This document shows positions 43,604-52,879 of a DNA stretch of 64,000 nt, in pieces (position 1 is the first letter of the stretch; each line of letters opens with the position of its first letter). The notes beneath the pieces are model-generated. The model was given only the letters and a program-made list of their open reading frames with translations, ran no database searches and was not told where the DNA came from. The stretch lies in contig CP022585.1 of NCBI GenBank assembly GCA_002243285.1, positions 1,394,669-1,458,668 of the forward strand, in the 5' to 3' direction. The position numbers and the translations under genes were made by a program. Origin of the DNA: Candidatus Fluviicola riflensis (GTDB lineage: Bacteria > Bacteroidota > Bacteroidia > Flavobacteriales_D > Crocinitomicaceae).

Positions 43604-45175
43604 ATGAAACTACGTATTACTTCAGTTTTTCTGAGTTTGTTTACTGTTGCGGTTACAAACTCATTGTTGGCACAATCTCCGAGCTGTGATGATGTAGCAG
43701 GAGCTCAACTGGCTGTAGGAACCAGCTGTACGCCGGTAACCTTCGATTCAAACGGAAATACCGATTACTGGAACAGCGCCGGTACCTGGGGATTTTGCAA
43801 TGAATTGGATCAGGATGATTATTGGATGTGGTTTGATGCTACCGGAACTACAACAACAATTACCTATACACCCTCGAATGGTGACCCGATATTGACAATA
43901 TTTGATGGCCCCTGCTCACCTACAATGAATTCCAATATAGCTTGTTCGGATAATATTGGTACGGTACCGGAAACAATTACAATGACTACCGTTCCGGGAA
44001 CCCGTTACCGCATTCGTATCCAGAATTATTCCTCCAACGCGACCATGAACGGAACGATTTGTGCTGTTTCAGGAGGCGGAGGGGGAAGTGCAAGTGCTTC
44101 TGATTGCGGTGTTGCAGTAGATGTTTGTACAGATTTGAGCTTTTCCATTGACCCGAATGGTTTTGGTGCTATCGATGAAATTCCTACCCCGGGTTCGTTT
44201 GGAAATCCGACGACAAATCCTGCCAGCTCAAACATGGGATGCCTTCAAATTGGCGAATACAACAGTACCTGGATGGTTATAAATGTATCTACATCAGGAA
44301 ATCTTGAATTTGTTTTTGGTGGTTTGGGTGCGCAAGCCGGATTTTACGATTGGATTATGTATCCGTATTCAGGCGTGGCAACCTGTGCTGCTATTCAGGG
44401 AAACACATTAGCGCCGGTTCGTTGTAACTGGAATTGGGCTGATAACGGAGGAACAGGAGTTTCGGACGTTATACCTGCGGGTGGTGATCCGGGGAATTTT
44501 GAACCGCCATTGGCGGTAACCGCCGGAGAACAGTATATTATTTGTTTTTCAAATTACAGTGACCTGGCCACAACCGTTCCACTTCAATTCTTAACTGATG
44601 CGGGAAATGCGGGTGTAAGCTGTACGCCACTTGGTTTTTCCATGGAAGGGCTTTCGGTGGAATGTATGGAAGATCACCGTGTGATTCAATGGTCATCACC
44701 GGTACAAAATGTTTCATCACAATTTATCGTTGAGAAAAGCCGCGCTGGTTCAGAGTGGGAAACTATTGGATTTACATATAACGGTGAGATTTCGGAAGAC
44801 AGAATTCATTTTTCAATCGTTGATCCTGCCAATCCGGATGTATTGGATTATTACCGGGTAAAACAAGTTCTAAATGACGGAAATATATTGATTTCCTCAA
44901 CTATTTCAGCCGATTGTGATTCTGAGCAGGAGTTGTTTTCGGTATACCCGAATCCGTCGACCGGTTTGATGAGCCTAAAGTATAAAAGCGCAACGGATGC
45001 TGTACTGGAGTTTTACGATGTGCTTGGTAATCGGATTTATACCCAATCACTGGATGCAAGTGTAAAACTGAAAACAGTTCAGATTCGTGCCGAACAGGTT
45101 CCTGCCGGAGTTTACAACTACCGTGTTGTGTTGGAAAATGAAGTGAAATCAGGAACGGTTGTTATTGTGAAATAA
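43604..45175 (+). CDS. T9SS type A secreted protein
   Basis: 523 residues. A signal peptide (MKLRITSVFLSLFTVAVTNSLLAQ) leads to a Cys-rich N-domain with WMWFDATGTTTTITYTPSNGDPILTIFDG-type beta strands, a Gly-rich linker (SGGGGGSA), then a second beta domain. The C-terminus FSVYPNPSTGLMSLKYKSA... to VPAGVYNYRVVLENEVKSGTVVIVK is a type A sorting domain. It is a surface or secreted protein of unknown target. Confidence 0.9.
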   Translation: MKLRITSVFLSLFTVAVTNSLLAQSPSCDDVAGAQLAVGTSCTPVTFDSNGNTDYWNSAGTWGFCNELDQDDYWMWFDATGTTTTITYTPSNGDPILTIFDGPCSPTMNSNIACSDNIGTVPETITMTTVPGTRYRIRIQNYSSNATMNGTICAVSGGGGGSASASDCGVAVDVCTDLSFSIDPNGFGAIDEIPTPGSFGNPTTNPASSNMGCLQIGEYNSTWMVINVSTSGNLEFVFGGLGAQAGFYDWIMYPYSGVATCAAIQGNTLAPVRCNWNWADNGGTGVSDVIPAGGDPGNFEPPLAVTAGEQYIICFSNYSDLATTVPLQFLTDAGNAGVSCTPLGFSMEGLSVECMEDHRVIQWSSPVQNVSSQFIVEKSRAGSEWETIGFTYNGEISEDRIHFSIVDPANPDVLDYYRVKQVLNDGNILISSTISADCDSEQELFSVYPNPSTGLMSLKYKSATDAVLEFYDVLGNRIYTQSLDASVKLKTVQIRAEQVPAGVYNYRVVLENEVKSGTVVIVK

Positions 45176-45187
45176 CTGAATCGATTA

Positions 45188-45667
45188 TTATTCACCTTTG
45201 TTTTGTTCCTGTCGCGCGAATACACGGCGTTTTTCACGAATGGTTTTTAAGATGTTTTCCAATCCCTCGGGCGTGGAATGCGCATCGTAGATCACTTTTT
45301 TGGTTCCTTTTCCGGTACTGATGATGAGGTATTCTGATCCGCGGTCGGCACAATCCGGGCAACCGATTACACTGTCAAGTGCTTCCCATTTTTTCCAGTC
45401 AAGCTGTGCTGCCAGCTCATCCAATTCCTTTTGTGTGAATTGCTCATTGGTTTCTTTCACCGGAAAATTTACCGAATCACGGCTTATTTCTTTGTAAACC
45501 AATGACGCATTGCTGTAGTGAATTTCCTTGATGCAATAACCTCTGCAATGCCCGAAACTGGTTCCGTGTACAATCGAAATAACTGAGTTACCGGTTGTTG
45601 CTTCTTTGGCGGTATGACAACCTGCTGCTATTGCAGTGACGATAAGCGAAAGGAAAAATGTGCGCAT
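45188..45667 (-). CDS. DUF6438 lipoprotein
   Basis: 159 residues. Lipobox AAGC after a hydrophobic core (MRTFFLSLIVTAIAAGC), then VISIVHGTSFGHCRGYCIKEIHYSNASLVY, the conserved Cys-containing start of DUF6438, and a second Cys pair (GCPDCADRG). The Cys pairs may form disulfides or bind metal. Function unknown. It is convergent with the T9SS protein, 12 bases away. Confidence 0.85.
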   Translation of the reverse strand: MRTFFLSLIVTAIAAGCHTAKEATTGNSVISIVHGTSFGHCRGYCIKEIHYSNASLVYKEISRDSVNFPVKETNEQFTQKELDELAAQLDWKKWEALDSVIGCPDCADRGSEYLIISTGKGTKKVIYDAHSTPEGLENILKTIREKRRVFARQEQNKGE

Positions 45668-45735
45668 GGTTTTTATCTGTTATTGGAACAAACTTGTTCA
45701 GGGTTGAAATTACAATTATTCTGCCAGAAATTATT

Positions 45736-45863
45736 TCACCACAAAGACACAAAGTAAAAGGATCAGTTTGACCTGTTAGAAAGATCACAAAGGCGAAGCA
45801 GGGTAATCACCTTTGTGATCTTAACACATCTATTCTTCAAAAAAACTTTGTGTCTTTATGGTT
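45736..45863. repeat. Intergenic hairpin repeat family A, copy 2 (128 bp)
   Basis: Left arm tcaccacaaagacacaaa at 45736-45753; right arm tttgtgtctttatggtt at 45847-45863, with one mismatch in the paired part. The nested inner hairpin (aagatcacaaagg / cctttgtgatctt) is perfect here. It lies between two divergent genes, unlike copy 1 at 17179-17304, so it is not simply a terminator. Confidence 0.8.
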
Positions 45864-45893
45864 TTTCGATAAAATGTTGCGCACGAATTTGGC

Positions 45894-45901
45894 TACCTTT
45901 G
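45894..45901 (+). promoter_or_regulatory. Promoter -7 element, four bases before recF
   Basis: TACCTTTG followed by catc and ATG at 45906. Confidence 0.5.
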
Positions 45902-45905
45902 CATC

Positions 45906-47003
45906 ATGTACATTCAGTCGCTGTCATTAATCAATTTCAAAAATCACGAAGAAGCTGATTTTCAATTGGTCGACGGTGTGAATTGTATTGTGGGGAGAAA
46001 CGGTGCGGGCAAAACCAATGTATTGGATGCGGTGCATTACCTGAGTATGTGCCGTTCGTACCTCAATCCGATTGACCGTCAAAATATCCGGTTCGATCAG
46101 CAGTTTTTTGTGATCCAAGGCGAATGGGTGAAGCAGGAAGTAACACATTCATTGTACTGTGGCGTAAAAGCCGGTGCCAAAAAAGTCTTCAAAAAAAACA
46201 AAAAAGAATACGATAAACTGGCCGATCACATCGGGTTGTTTCCGGTGGTGATGATATCGCCCTATGATGCCGACTTAATTTCGGAAGGAAGCGAAGTACG
46301 TCGCAAATGGATCGATGGTATTATCAGTCAGTTTGACCGTGCTTACCTGGATGATTTGCAGAAATACAATAAAGTACTCGAACAGCGTAATGCCTTGTTG
46401 AAACAGCAATACGAAAACGGATTTTTTGACCGCGAATCGATGGAAATCTGGGATGTGCAGCTGATCCGCTACGGAAATGCGATTTATGCCAAACGCGTTG
46501 AGTTTATTGAGGCGTTTATTCCGCTGTTTCAGCGTTATTACCAGTGGATTTCAGGCGGTGAAGAATCGGTCTCGATGGAATATCAGTCGGCGCTTCATTC
46601 CGGTTCATTTGAGGATTTGTTACAGCAGGCCCAGCCCAAGGATAGCCGCGCGCAATACTCAACAGTCGGCATTCACAAAGACGACGTGCTTTTCAAGATC
46701 GAACAACATCCGATCAAGCGTTTTGGATCACAGGGCCAGCAGAAAAGTTATCTCATTGCCATGCGGCTGGCGCAATTCGAATGGTTGAAAGAACGCCTGG
46801 ATGTGGTTCCGGTGTTGTTGCTCGACGATATTTTTGATAAACTGGACAACCATCGCGTGGCACAATTGATGTCGTTGGTTTCGCAGCATATTTTTGGGCA
46901 GGTATTGGTCACTGATACAGATGAAATTCGTGTTTCGGGTATTTTTCAGGCAATTGGCGTAACGCCTAATATGGTCATTTTCGGAGAGGAGGAATTGGTA
47001 TGA
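45906..47003 (+). CDS. recF: DNA replication and repair protein RecF
   Basis: 365 residues, typical RecF length. Walker A GRNGAGKT at 30-37, the RecF-specific HYLSMCRSYLNP region just after it, the signature-like GSQGQQKS near 275, and the Walker B LLLDDIFDKLD. It is an SMC-like ATPase that loads repair factors at gaps. It is coupled to the following DUF721 gene by a 4-base overlap and carries a promoter with no room for a leader. Confidence 0.97.
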   Translation: MYIQSLSLINFKNHEEADFQLVDGVNCIVGRNGAGKTNVLDAVHYLSMCRSYLNPIDRQNIRFDQQFFVIQGEWVKQEVTHSLYCGVKAGAKKVFKKNKKEYDKLADHIGLFPVVMISPYDADLISEGSEVRRKWIDGIISQFDRAYLDDLQKYNKVLEQRNALLKQQYENGFFDRESMEIWDVQLIRYGNAIYAKRVEFIEAFIPLFQRYYQWISGGEESVSMEYQSALHSGSFEDLLQQAQPKDSRAQYSTVGIHKDDVLFKIEQHPIKRFGSQGQQKSYLIAMRLAQFEWLKERLDVVPVLLLDDIFDKLDNHRVAQLMSLVSQHIFGQVLVTDTDEIRVSGIFQAIGVTPNMVIFGEEELV

Positions 47004-47311
47004 GTGAATGGAATGAAAACAAACGTTCGGGCGAGTTTCAACCGATGAAAGATGTGGTGGATAAACTCATGCGTGCTTATCAGTTAACCGGAAAAATGGC
47101 CGAACTGGATGTGCTGAACAAATGGGAAGAAATGATGGGGAAGGCTGTGGCTTTTCGTACCACCAAATTGTCCATTAAAAACAAAGTATTGATCATCGAA
47201 CTCAATTCTTCCGTGATGCGCGACGAATTACTGCACGGAAAACAAATCATTATTGAACGTGTGAATCAGCAAGCTGGTTTCAGGATTATTGAAGATGTTT
47301 GGTTTGGGTGA
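47000..47311 (+). CDS. DUF721 (DciA-like) protein
   Basis: 103 residues of DUF721: MKDVVDKLMRAYQLTGKMAELDVLNKWEEMMGKAVAFRTTKLSIKNKVLIIELNSSVMRDELL. This family includes DciA, a helicase loader, so a role in replication or repair fits its place behind recF; this is inference for this phylum. The ATG overlaps the recF stop. Confidence 0.9.
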   Translation: MSEWNENKRSGEFQPMKDVVDKLMRAYQLTGKMAELDVLNKWEEMMGKAVAFRTTKLSIKNKVLIIELNSSVMRDELLHGKQIIIERVNQQAGFRIIEDVWFG

Positions 47312-47334
47312 ACCATGATATGTATATTTTCTCA

Positions 47335-47436
47335 TTTAACCACAGTAGAACACATGGAAACACATAGAGTTGCGTTTACAATGGTTTATAATGTGTTCTT
47401 CTTTGCGAACTTTGCGTCTTTGCGTTGAAAATGACA
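47335..47436. repeat. Degenerate intergenic repeat (accacagtagaacacatg type)
   Basis: Contains aacacatggaaacacatag and, further on, atgtgttc, plus ctttgcgaactttgcgtc, which also resembles 13783-13800. Repeats of this type are scattered in Bacteroidota genomes in convergent gaps. It lies between convergent genes. Confidence 0.45.
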
Positions 47437-47444
47437 CCAGCAAT

Positions 47445-48635
47445 TTAGTTTTCTTCCGTGAAAAATTCTTCATCATCATTTACCTTTCGTGGACGCAACG
47501 AAAGCGACAACACCACAAATCCCAGCAACGCCGAAGCTGCAGAAGCTAATAGAATGGCCATTTTTGATGAGGTGATAGCTTGCTGATCGTCAAAAGCCAG
47601 GAGTGAAATAAAGATAGACATCGTGAAACCGATTCCGGCCAGCATTCCGATTCCGATGAAACTAAGTAGCCGGTTTCCTTGCGGAAGTTTACAAATGCCC
47701 AATAAGCTTCCAAGCAGTGAAAATCCGACAATTCCAATGGGTTTACCGATCACCAGTCCGGCGGAAATCCCCATACTGTTGATGGAACTCAATTGAAGCA
47801 TCCAGTCATTCTCAATCACAATTCCCGTATTGGCCAGGGCGAATAAAGGTAAAATCAGGAACGAAACAGGTAAGTGCAGCCAATGCATGAGTTTCACCGA
47901 CGGACTTTGTTCGCCACCACCCACAAACGGAATAGTAAACGCTAATAACACGCCCGAAATGGTTGCGTGAATGCCAGATTGCAGCAGAAAATACCACATC
48001 ACGCCGCCCAATACCAAATACGGAAAGAGCATTCTTATTTTTAGATTATTCAGCAATAATAAGATCAGAAATGTTCCGATTGCCAGTAAAAAAGGCAGGA
48101 TGAAAAAACCTTTTGAGTAGAAAATAGCGATCACGACAATAGCCCCCAAATCATCGATAATTGCCAGTGCTGTGAGAAATACCTTCAGCGAAACCGGGAC
48201 TTTTTTTCCAAGCAAGGATAAAATTCCCAAGGAAAACGCAATGTCAGTGGCCATTGGGATGCCAATTCCCGATTGAGTGGGCGATCCGTGATTGAAGAAA
48301 AAATGAATACCTGCCGGTACGAGCATTCCACCCAAAGCAGCGATAATTGGGAGCATTGATTTTTTAGGATCAGACAATTCACCGATGTAAATTTCCTGTT
48401 TTATTTCGAGGCCGACCAACAGGAAAAAAATGGTCATAAAACCATCATTGATCCAGAATTCGAGTGGTTTTCCGGCCACGTCGCCATGCCAAAAGTGACT
48501 ATAGGATTCGCCAACGCCGGAATTGGCTAAGTACAATGAAAGAAGTGTGCAGAGAATAAGCGTAATGCCAGCTGATTTCTCGTTTCCAATAAAAGCATGG
48601 TAAAGTTTTCGAACTGCTGCAACTCGTTTTTTCAT
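47445..48635 (-). CDS. nhaA: Na+/H+ antiporter NhaA
   Basis: 396 residues with about 11 membrane segments. The essential Asp pair Asp161/Asp162 in [11 protein letters not shown] corresponds to Asp163/164 of the E. coli protein, and [15 protein letters not shown] carries the other conserved TM4 residues. It exchanges Na+ for H+ at the inner membrane, for pH and salt balance. The promoter element ends five bases before the ATG. It is divergent from panB. Confidence 0.97.
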   Translation of the reverse strand: MKKRVAAVRKLYHAFIGNEKSAGITLILCTLLSLYLANSGVGESYSHFWHGDVAGKPLEFWINDGFMTIFFLLVGLEIKQEIYIGELSDPKKSMLPIIAALGGMLVPAGIHFFFNHGSPTQSGIGIPMATDIAFSLGILSLLGKKVPVSLKVFLTALAIIDDLGAIVVIAIFYSKGFFILPFLLAIGTFLILLLLNNLKIRMLFPYLVLGGVMWYFLLQSGIHATISGVLLAFTIPFVGGGEQSPSVKLMHWLHLPVSFLILPLFALANTGIVIENDWMLQLSSINSMGISAGLVIGKPIGIVGFSLLGSLLGICKLPQGNRLLSFIGIGMLAGIGFTMSIFISLLAFDDQQAITSSKMAILLASAASALLGFVVLSLSLRPRKVNDDEEFFTEEN

Positions 48636-48640
48636 GGGGG

Positions 48641-48648
48641 CAAAGATA
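48641..48648 (-). promoter_or_regulatory. Promoter -7 element, five bases before nhaA
   Basis: The minus strand reads TATCTTTG, then five C residues, then ATG at 48635. Confidence 0.45.
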
Positions 48649-48733
48649 TGAAATGCCTTGTAAACGAAGTTTGGAAAGAAGCGAGGTTTTTATCAATTCA
48701 ACAGGAATTCGCACAATATAAACCAACAGTTCG

Positions 48734-48741
48734 TACCTTCG
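48734..48741 (+). promoter_or_regulatory. Promoter -7 element for panB
   Basis: TACCTTCG (TAnnTTCG variant), 20 bases before the ATG at 48762. Confidence 0.35.
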
Positions 48742-48761
48742 TAATCCAAAATTTGTACAAC

Positions 48762-49577
48762 ATGTCTGTTCACAAAAATGTAAAACGCGTTACCACGCAC
48801 GTATTGCAGGAGATGAAAAACTCGGGCCAGAAGATTTCAATGCTCACGGGCTACGATTTTTCCATGGCGCGGATCATCGATTCTGCAGGAATAGATGTGA
48901 TTTTGGTGGGCGATTCGGCTTCCAATGTAATGGCTGGCCATGAAACCACGTTGCCGATTACGCTCGATCAGATGATTTATCACGCTTCATCGGTGGTACG
49001 TGCGGTAGAACGCGCATTGGTGGTGGTGGATATGCCTTTCGGTTCGTACCAGGGAAATTCCAAAGAAGCGCTTTCCAATGCCATCCGGATCATGAAAGAA
49101 TCGGGCGGACATGCGGTGAAACTGGAAGGTGGAATCGAGATCATCGAATCGATCAAACGCATTCTCACTGCCGGAATTCCAGTGATGGGACATCTCGGAC
49201 TGACACCGCAATCGATCTATAAATTCGGAACGTACGTGGTGCGTGCCAAGGAAGAAGACGAAGCGCAGCGATTAATGGAAGATGCCATTGCCTTGCAGGA
49301 AGCAGGTTGTTTTGCAATTGTGCTGGAAAAAATTCCGGCCGAACTGGCGCGTCAGGTAGCAGCTGCGGTGACCATTCCGATTATCGGGATCGGGGCCGGA
49401 AACGGAGTAGACGGACAAGTATTGGTGGTGCATGATATGCTGGGAATCAATAACGAATTCAGTCCCCGGTTTTTGCGGAAGTACGCCAATCTGTATGACC
49501 AAATGATGGGCGCTTTCCAGCAATATATCTCCGACGTGCGTTCAGGTGATTTCCCCAATCAAAGCGAACAATACTAA
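48762..49577 (+). CDS. panB: 3-Methyl-2-oxobutanoate hydroxymethyltransferase
   Basis: 271 residues. Signature segments: [48 protein letters not shown] (metal-binding Asp), [22 protein letters not shown] and [24 protein letters not shown]. It makes ketopantoate in pantothenate/CoA synthesis. The ATG at 48762 was chosen because the longer frame adds 55 residues that overlap the nhaA start; a promoter variant precedes it. The next gene begins directly after the stop. Confidence 0.96.
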   Translation: MSVHKNVKRVTTHVLQEMKNSGQKISMLTGYDFSMARIIDSAGIDVILVGDSASNVMAGHETTLPITLDQMIYHASSVVRAVERALVVVDMPFGSYQGNSKEALSNAIRIMKESGGHAVKLEGGIEIIESIKRILTAGIPVMGHLGLTPQSIYKFGTYVVRAKEEDEAQRLMEDAIALQEAGCFAIVLEKIPAELARQVAAAVTIPIIGIGAGNGVDGQVLVVHDMLGINNEFSPRFLRKYANLYDQMMGAFQQYISDVRSGDFPNQSEQY

Positions 49578-50276
49578 GTGTCGGATTTCAACGAATTGGA
49601 AGTGTTGTACGAAGATAATCACCTGGTTGTTATCAATAAACGTGCATCAGAAATTGTTCAGGGCGATAAAACCGGCGACGAACCATTGGTCGAAAAAGTA
49701 CGTGAATACATTCGAAAGAAATATGACAAGCCAGGAAATGTGTTTTGTGGGCTTGTACATCGGTTAGATCGTCCTACCAGCGGTGTTTTGGTGTTTGCGC
49801 GAACGAGCAAGTCGCTCGAACGCATGAACAAATTGTTTGCTGAACAACATCCTGATAAAACCTATTGGGCCGTTGTGGAAAAGGCACCGAAACAAAAAAG
49901 CGGGGCTTTGAAACATTACCTCACACGCAACGAAAAACAAAACAAATCATACGCTTCGGATGTTGCCAAAACCGGAAGTAAGGAAGCACGACTTTCGTAT
50001 AAACAATTGTTGCAGTCTGATCGCTATACGTTACTGGAAATAGCGTTGGAAACCGGCCGGCATCACCAAATCAGGGCGCAATTGGCTACTATTGGCTGCG
50101 TGATCAAAGGCGATTTGAAATACGGTGCAAAGCGTTCCAATCCTGATGGTTCCATTCACTTGCATGCGCGGTCATTACGCTTCAAACACCCAACCCGCGA
50201 AGAAGAAATCACGGTTGTAGCTCCTGTTCCTGCGGAACCGCTCTGGCAATGGTTTGAGCGAATGCTGAATGATTAA
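49578..50276 (+). CDS. RluA-family pseudouridine synthase
   Basis: 232 residues from a GTG start immediately after the panB stop. The catalytic motif HRLDRPTSGVLVFART has Asp64. There is no N-terminal S4 RNA-binding domain. It isomerises uridine to pseudouridine in rRNA or tRNA. Pairing with panB is likely only shared transcription. Confidence 0.92.
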   Translation: MSDFNELEVLYEDNHLVVINKRASEIVQGDKTGDEPLVEKVREYIRKKYDKPGNVFCGLVHRLDRPTSGVLVFARTSKSLERMNKLFAEQHPDKTYWAVVEKAPKQKSGALKHYLTRNEKQNKSYASDVAKTGSKEARLSYKQLLQSDRYTLLEIALETGRHHQIRAQLATIGCVIKGDLKYGAKRSNPDGSIHLHARSLRFKHPTREEEITVVAPVPAEPLWQWFERMLND

Positions 50277-50346
50277 TTTTGAATGTTGAATTGAAACTAC
50301 AGGTTGGAAATCATGGGAGATTTGCAGTCGGATTGGCTGAAAGTAA

Positions 50347-50354
50347 TACCTTCG
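50347..50354 (+). promoter_or_regulatory. Promoter -7 element variant, four bases before the propeller sensor gene
   Basis: TACCTTCG then tagt then ATG at 50359. Confidence 0.4.
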
Positions 50355-50358
50355 TAGT

Positions 50359-52584
50359 ATGAAAAGAGTTGGACTGTTCCTATTGTGTATCCTTGGCGTT
50401 ATCCGATTGAACGCCCAGGTTACTCCTTATCATTATACGATTCGCGCCGAGCTTTCTGCTCAACTGATTTATTGCCTGGCGCAGGATAGTTACGGGCGAT
50501 TGCTGATCGGCACTGATGAAGGATTGTACCGCTACAATGGATTCAAATCAAAACACCTGATTGCTTCCGGGAACTCATCCAAAGAAATCACACAATTACT
50601 GGCCTACGAAGACAGTTTCCTGGCTACCAACGGTTCCGGACAATTGCTGCAACTCAAAGGCGATAAGCTGAAAGTAATCAACCTGCCAGGATTTCGTGGA
50701 GATATTCGCCAGTTGTCGATTGTAAACAAAGAACTCGTTATTACTGGTTCCAAGTACATCACCGTTTTTTCGTTGCCCGATTTTAAATGGGTGAACCAGG
50801 AAATCATTCCGTATACCGAGCCCGAATCAACGATTGCCAATCACGTATTACGTTACGGAGAATCACGTATGGCGGTACTCAATTCGGGTGAATTGGTAAA
50901 TATTGACGAAGGCGAATCACGCAATATTCCCAACGCAACCGGAAAAATACTGGTGACGTTTGGAAAACAACTGGTGATCATTCCGTCATTTTTGGCTGAA
51001 GATCCTGTTTATACGTATAACGACGGGTTATTTCGCAGCTGGGGAACACTTCTGAATAAAGGAAATCTGCGGGTAAACAATGCCAAGGTTGTCGGCAATC
51101 AGTTGTTTGTACTTTCCGAAAATGGTGTTTTTGTTTATTCGAATAAAATCTCAAAAAAACCGGCGCATTGGTTCCGGGGAATCGCAACTACCGATATTTT
51201 TAAGGACAAAAGCGGCAACATGTGGATTGCCACCAAAGGAAAGGGATTGTTGTTTATTCCATCAGGCCAACATGAAATTATTTACGACGGAACCTTACTC
51301 AGTATTGTGCCCGGACCAAAAGGAACTTTTTTCGGCGGAACACTCAACGGATCGATCGTGCAGTTTGACCGCCGTGGTCGTGAATTGAATTCATATACAA
51401 GTCGTATTAACAACCAGGAGGCTGTATTTATGGCTTATGATCTCTATTCCAATCAATTATTTTCCAATATTGGGTTGTTTGCAGTTGGGAATGAGAAGGC
51501 GGTAAACAGAACCAATGAAGCATTGAAAGGTGTAGCCCGTTTGGCAGACGGATCTGTATATCTGGCAAAGTCAACAGGTGTGGTTTACATTCCTAAATCG
51601 ACTAAAAAAACACCGCTTTTCGGACTTACCGATTCTACCAAGCTACAATTGTTGCGGTCGGAGCCGGCGAAAGGCATTGCATTAAACCAGCAGAGCCAGG
51701 AAGTGGCATTCAGCACTGTAAAAGGCGTTTTCAGGAGAATAGGGAACGAACCATACCAGGAAATTACCCTGAACGGGAAATCAATTGATGCCCAAGCCAT
51801 CACCTGGTTTAAAAACGACCTGATTATTGCCACGGCACAACATGAATTGTTGCTGGTACACAACGGACGGGTACTGAAACGTAAAGATCTATCGTTGAAT
51901 TCGGGCGAATTATTCGTGCTGAAAATGATCGCCACCGAAGAATATGTTTACTTACTGACTGAAAAAGGAATGCACCGCTTCAATGATCTGGACAAAAACA
52001 TTGAAGGATTAAAAGAACTGACCGGATTGGAGGGATTGGTGATGCGCGATTTTGCGGTGGTGAAAGATGAGTTGTTTATAGTGACACAACGTGGAGTGTT
52101 GCTCTTAACCTGGAAACAGTCTGAAACAATGAATTACTCACTGGTACTAAGCGAAATTACAGGCCGCAAATATGATCATTATGCTTATAAAGACGACCGT
52201 ATTCAGTTCCCGTTTGACGAAAAACTGATTGTGATTCCATTTGAATGTGTGGATTTGTCAGGGAATCGTCAATTTATCATCCGTTATGCGATTCACACCA
52301 AACGTGAACGCGGTTACTGGAATGCATTGCCGGCAAGTGCAGAACAACTCAACCTGTCACACTTGAATCCGGGGAATTACACAGTTGAATTCTACTTATA
52401 CGATCCGGTTTCTCAAACCAAAAGCCCAATACAACGTAAACAGTTTACGGTCTTGTATGAGTGGCATAATCGTCCTTACTTATGGTGGTTCATCGGTGTT
52501 TTAGTAGCGTTTTTTGTCGGTTTGACCTGGCGCTGGAGTTTACGCAGAGAGCGGAAAAAATGTGTGGTGGTGAATGGGAAATAA
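50359..52584 (+). CDS. Periplasmic two-component propeller sensor (ReguProp/Y_Y_Y) without kinase
   Basis: 741 residues. Signal peptide (MKRVGLFLLCILGVIRLNAQ), then regulator-propeller repeats (LAQDSYGRLLIGTDEGLYRYNGF, IFKDKSGNMWIATKGKGLLFIP), a Y_Y_Y-like Ig domain near 620-700 (NPGNYTVEFYLYDPVSQTK), and one membrane segment (LWWFIGVLVAFFVGLTW) at the very C-terminus followed by only about 16 residues. In usual hybrid sensors a histidine kinase follows at this point; here it is absent and the downstream DNA does not encode one in frame. A separate kinase and a response regulator lie downstream. Confidence 0.88.
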   Translation: MKRVGLFLLCILGVIRLNAQVTPYHYTIRAELSAQLIYCLAQDSYGRLLIGTDEGLYRYNGFKSKHLIASGNSSKEITQLLAYEDSFLATNGSGQLLQLKGDKLKVINLPGFRGDIRQLSIVNKELVITGSKYITVFSLPDFKWVNQEIIPYTEPESTIANHVLRYGESRMAVLNSGELVNIDEGESRNIPNATGKILVTFGKQLVIIPSFLAEDPVYTYNDGLFRSWGTLLNKGNLRVNNAKVVGNQLFVLSENGVFVYSNKISKKPAHWFRGIATTDIFKDKSGNMWIATKGKGLLFIPSGQHEIIYDGTLLSIVPGPKGTFFGGTLNGSIVQFDRRGRELNSYTSRINNQEAVFMAYDLYSNQLFSNIGLFAVGNEKAVNRTNEALKGVARLADGSVYLAKSTGVVYIPKSTKKTPLFGLTDSTKLQLLRSEPAKGIALNQQSQEVAFSTVKGVFRRIGNEPYQEITLNGKSIDAQAITWFKNDLIIATAQHELLLVHNGRVLKRKDLSLNSGELFVLKMIATEEYVYLLTEKGMHRFNDLDKNIEGLKELTGLEGLVMRDFAVVKDELFIVTQRGVLLLTWKQSETMNYSLVLSEITGRKYDHYAYKDDRIQFPFDEKLIVIPFECVDLSGNRQFIIRYAIHTKRERGYWNALPASAEQLNLSHLNPGNYTVEFYLYDPVSQTKSPIQRKQFTVLYEWHNRPYLWWFIGVLVAFFVGLTWRWSLRRERKKCVVVNGK

Positions 52585-52809
52585 GAGATTCTGGAATTTA
52601 TTTTGTTAGGAGGTTTTTCTATAGAACCATTTGGCATTACGTCACTCGCGTAAGAGAATAAAACGGTATGGAGCGTAGCCGAACCCCTGTTTGAGCACTG
52701 CATCGGGTTCTTTGTAAAAGAATCCGTTAATGGCGTTTTGCGAGTTGGGGTGATGCAGTGGAATGGAGTGTAATTCTCAAGCGAGAGATGTACAGCCTTG
52801 ACTTTTTTG

Positions 52810-52837
52810 TTTCTTTTTGGGTCAAGACAAAAAGAAA
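52810..52837. repeat. Short A/T-rich hairpin (tttctttttg / caaaaagaaa)
   Basis: A perfect 10-bp inverted repeat with an eight-base spacer, preceded by cttgac and containing gtcaag. Sequences of this type recur between genes in many Bacteroidota genomes. It lies upstream of the kinase gene. Confidence 0.6.
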
Positions 52838-52879
52838 AATCAATTGCTAATTCTCTAATCTTCATTACTTTCGTGCACC

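Noticed and set aside
48597..48761. N-terminal extension of panB
   Set aside because: It overlaps the nhaA start on the other strand and is not homologous to PanB.
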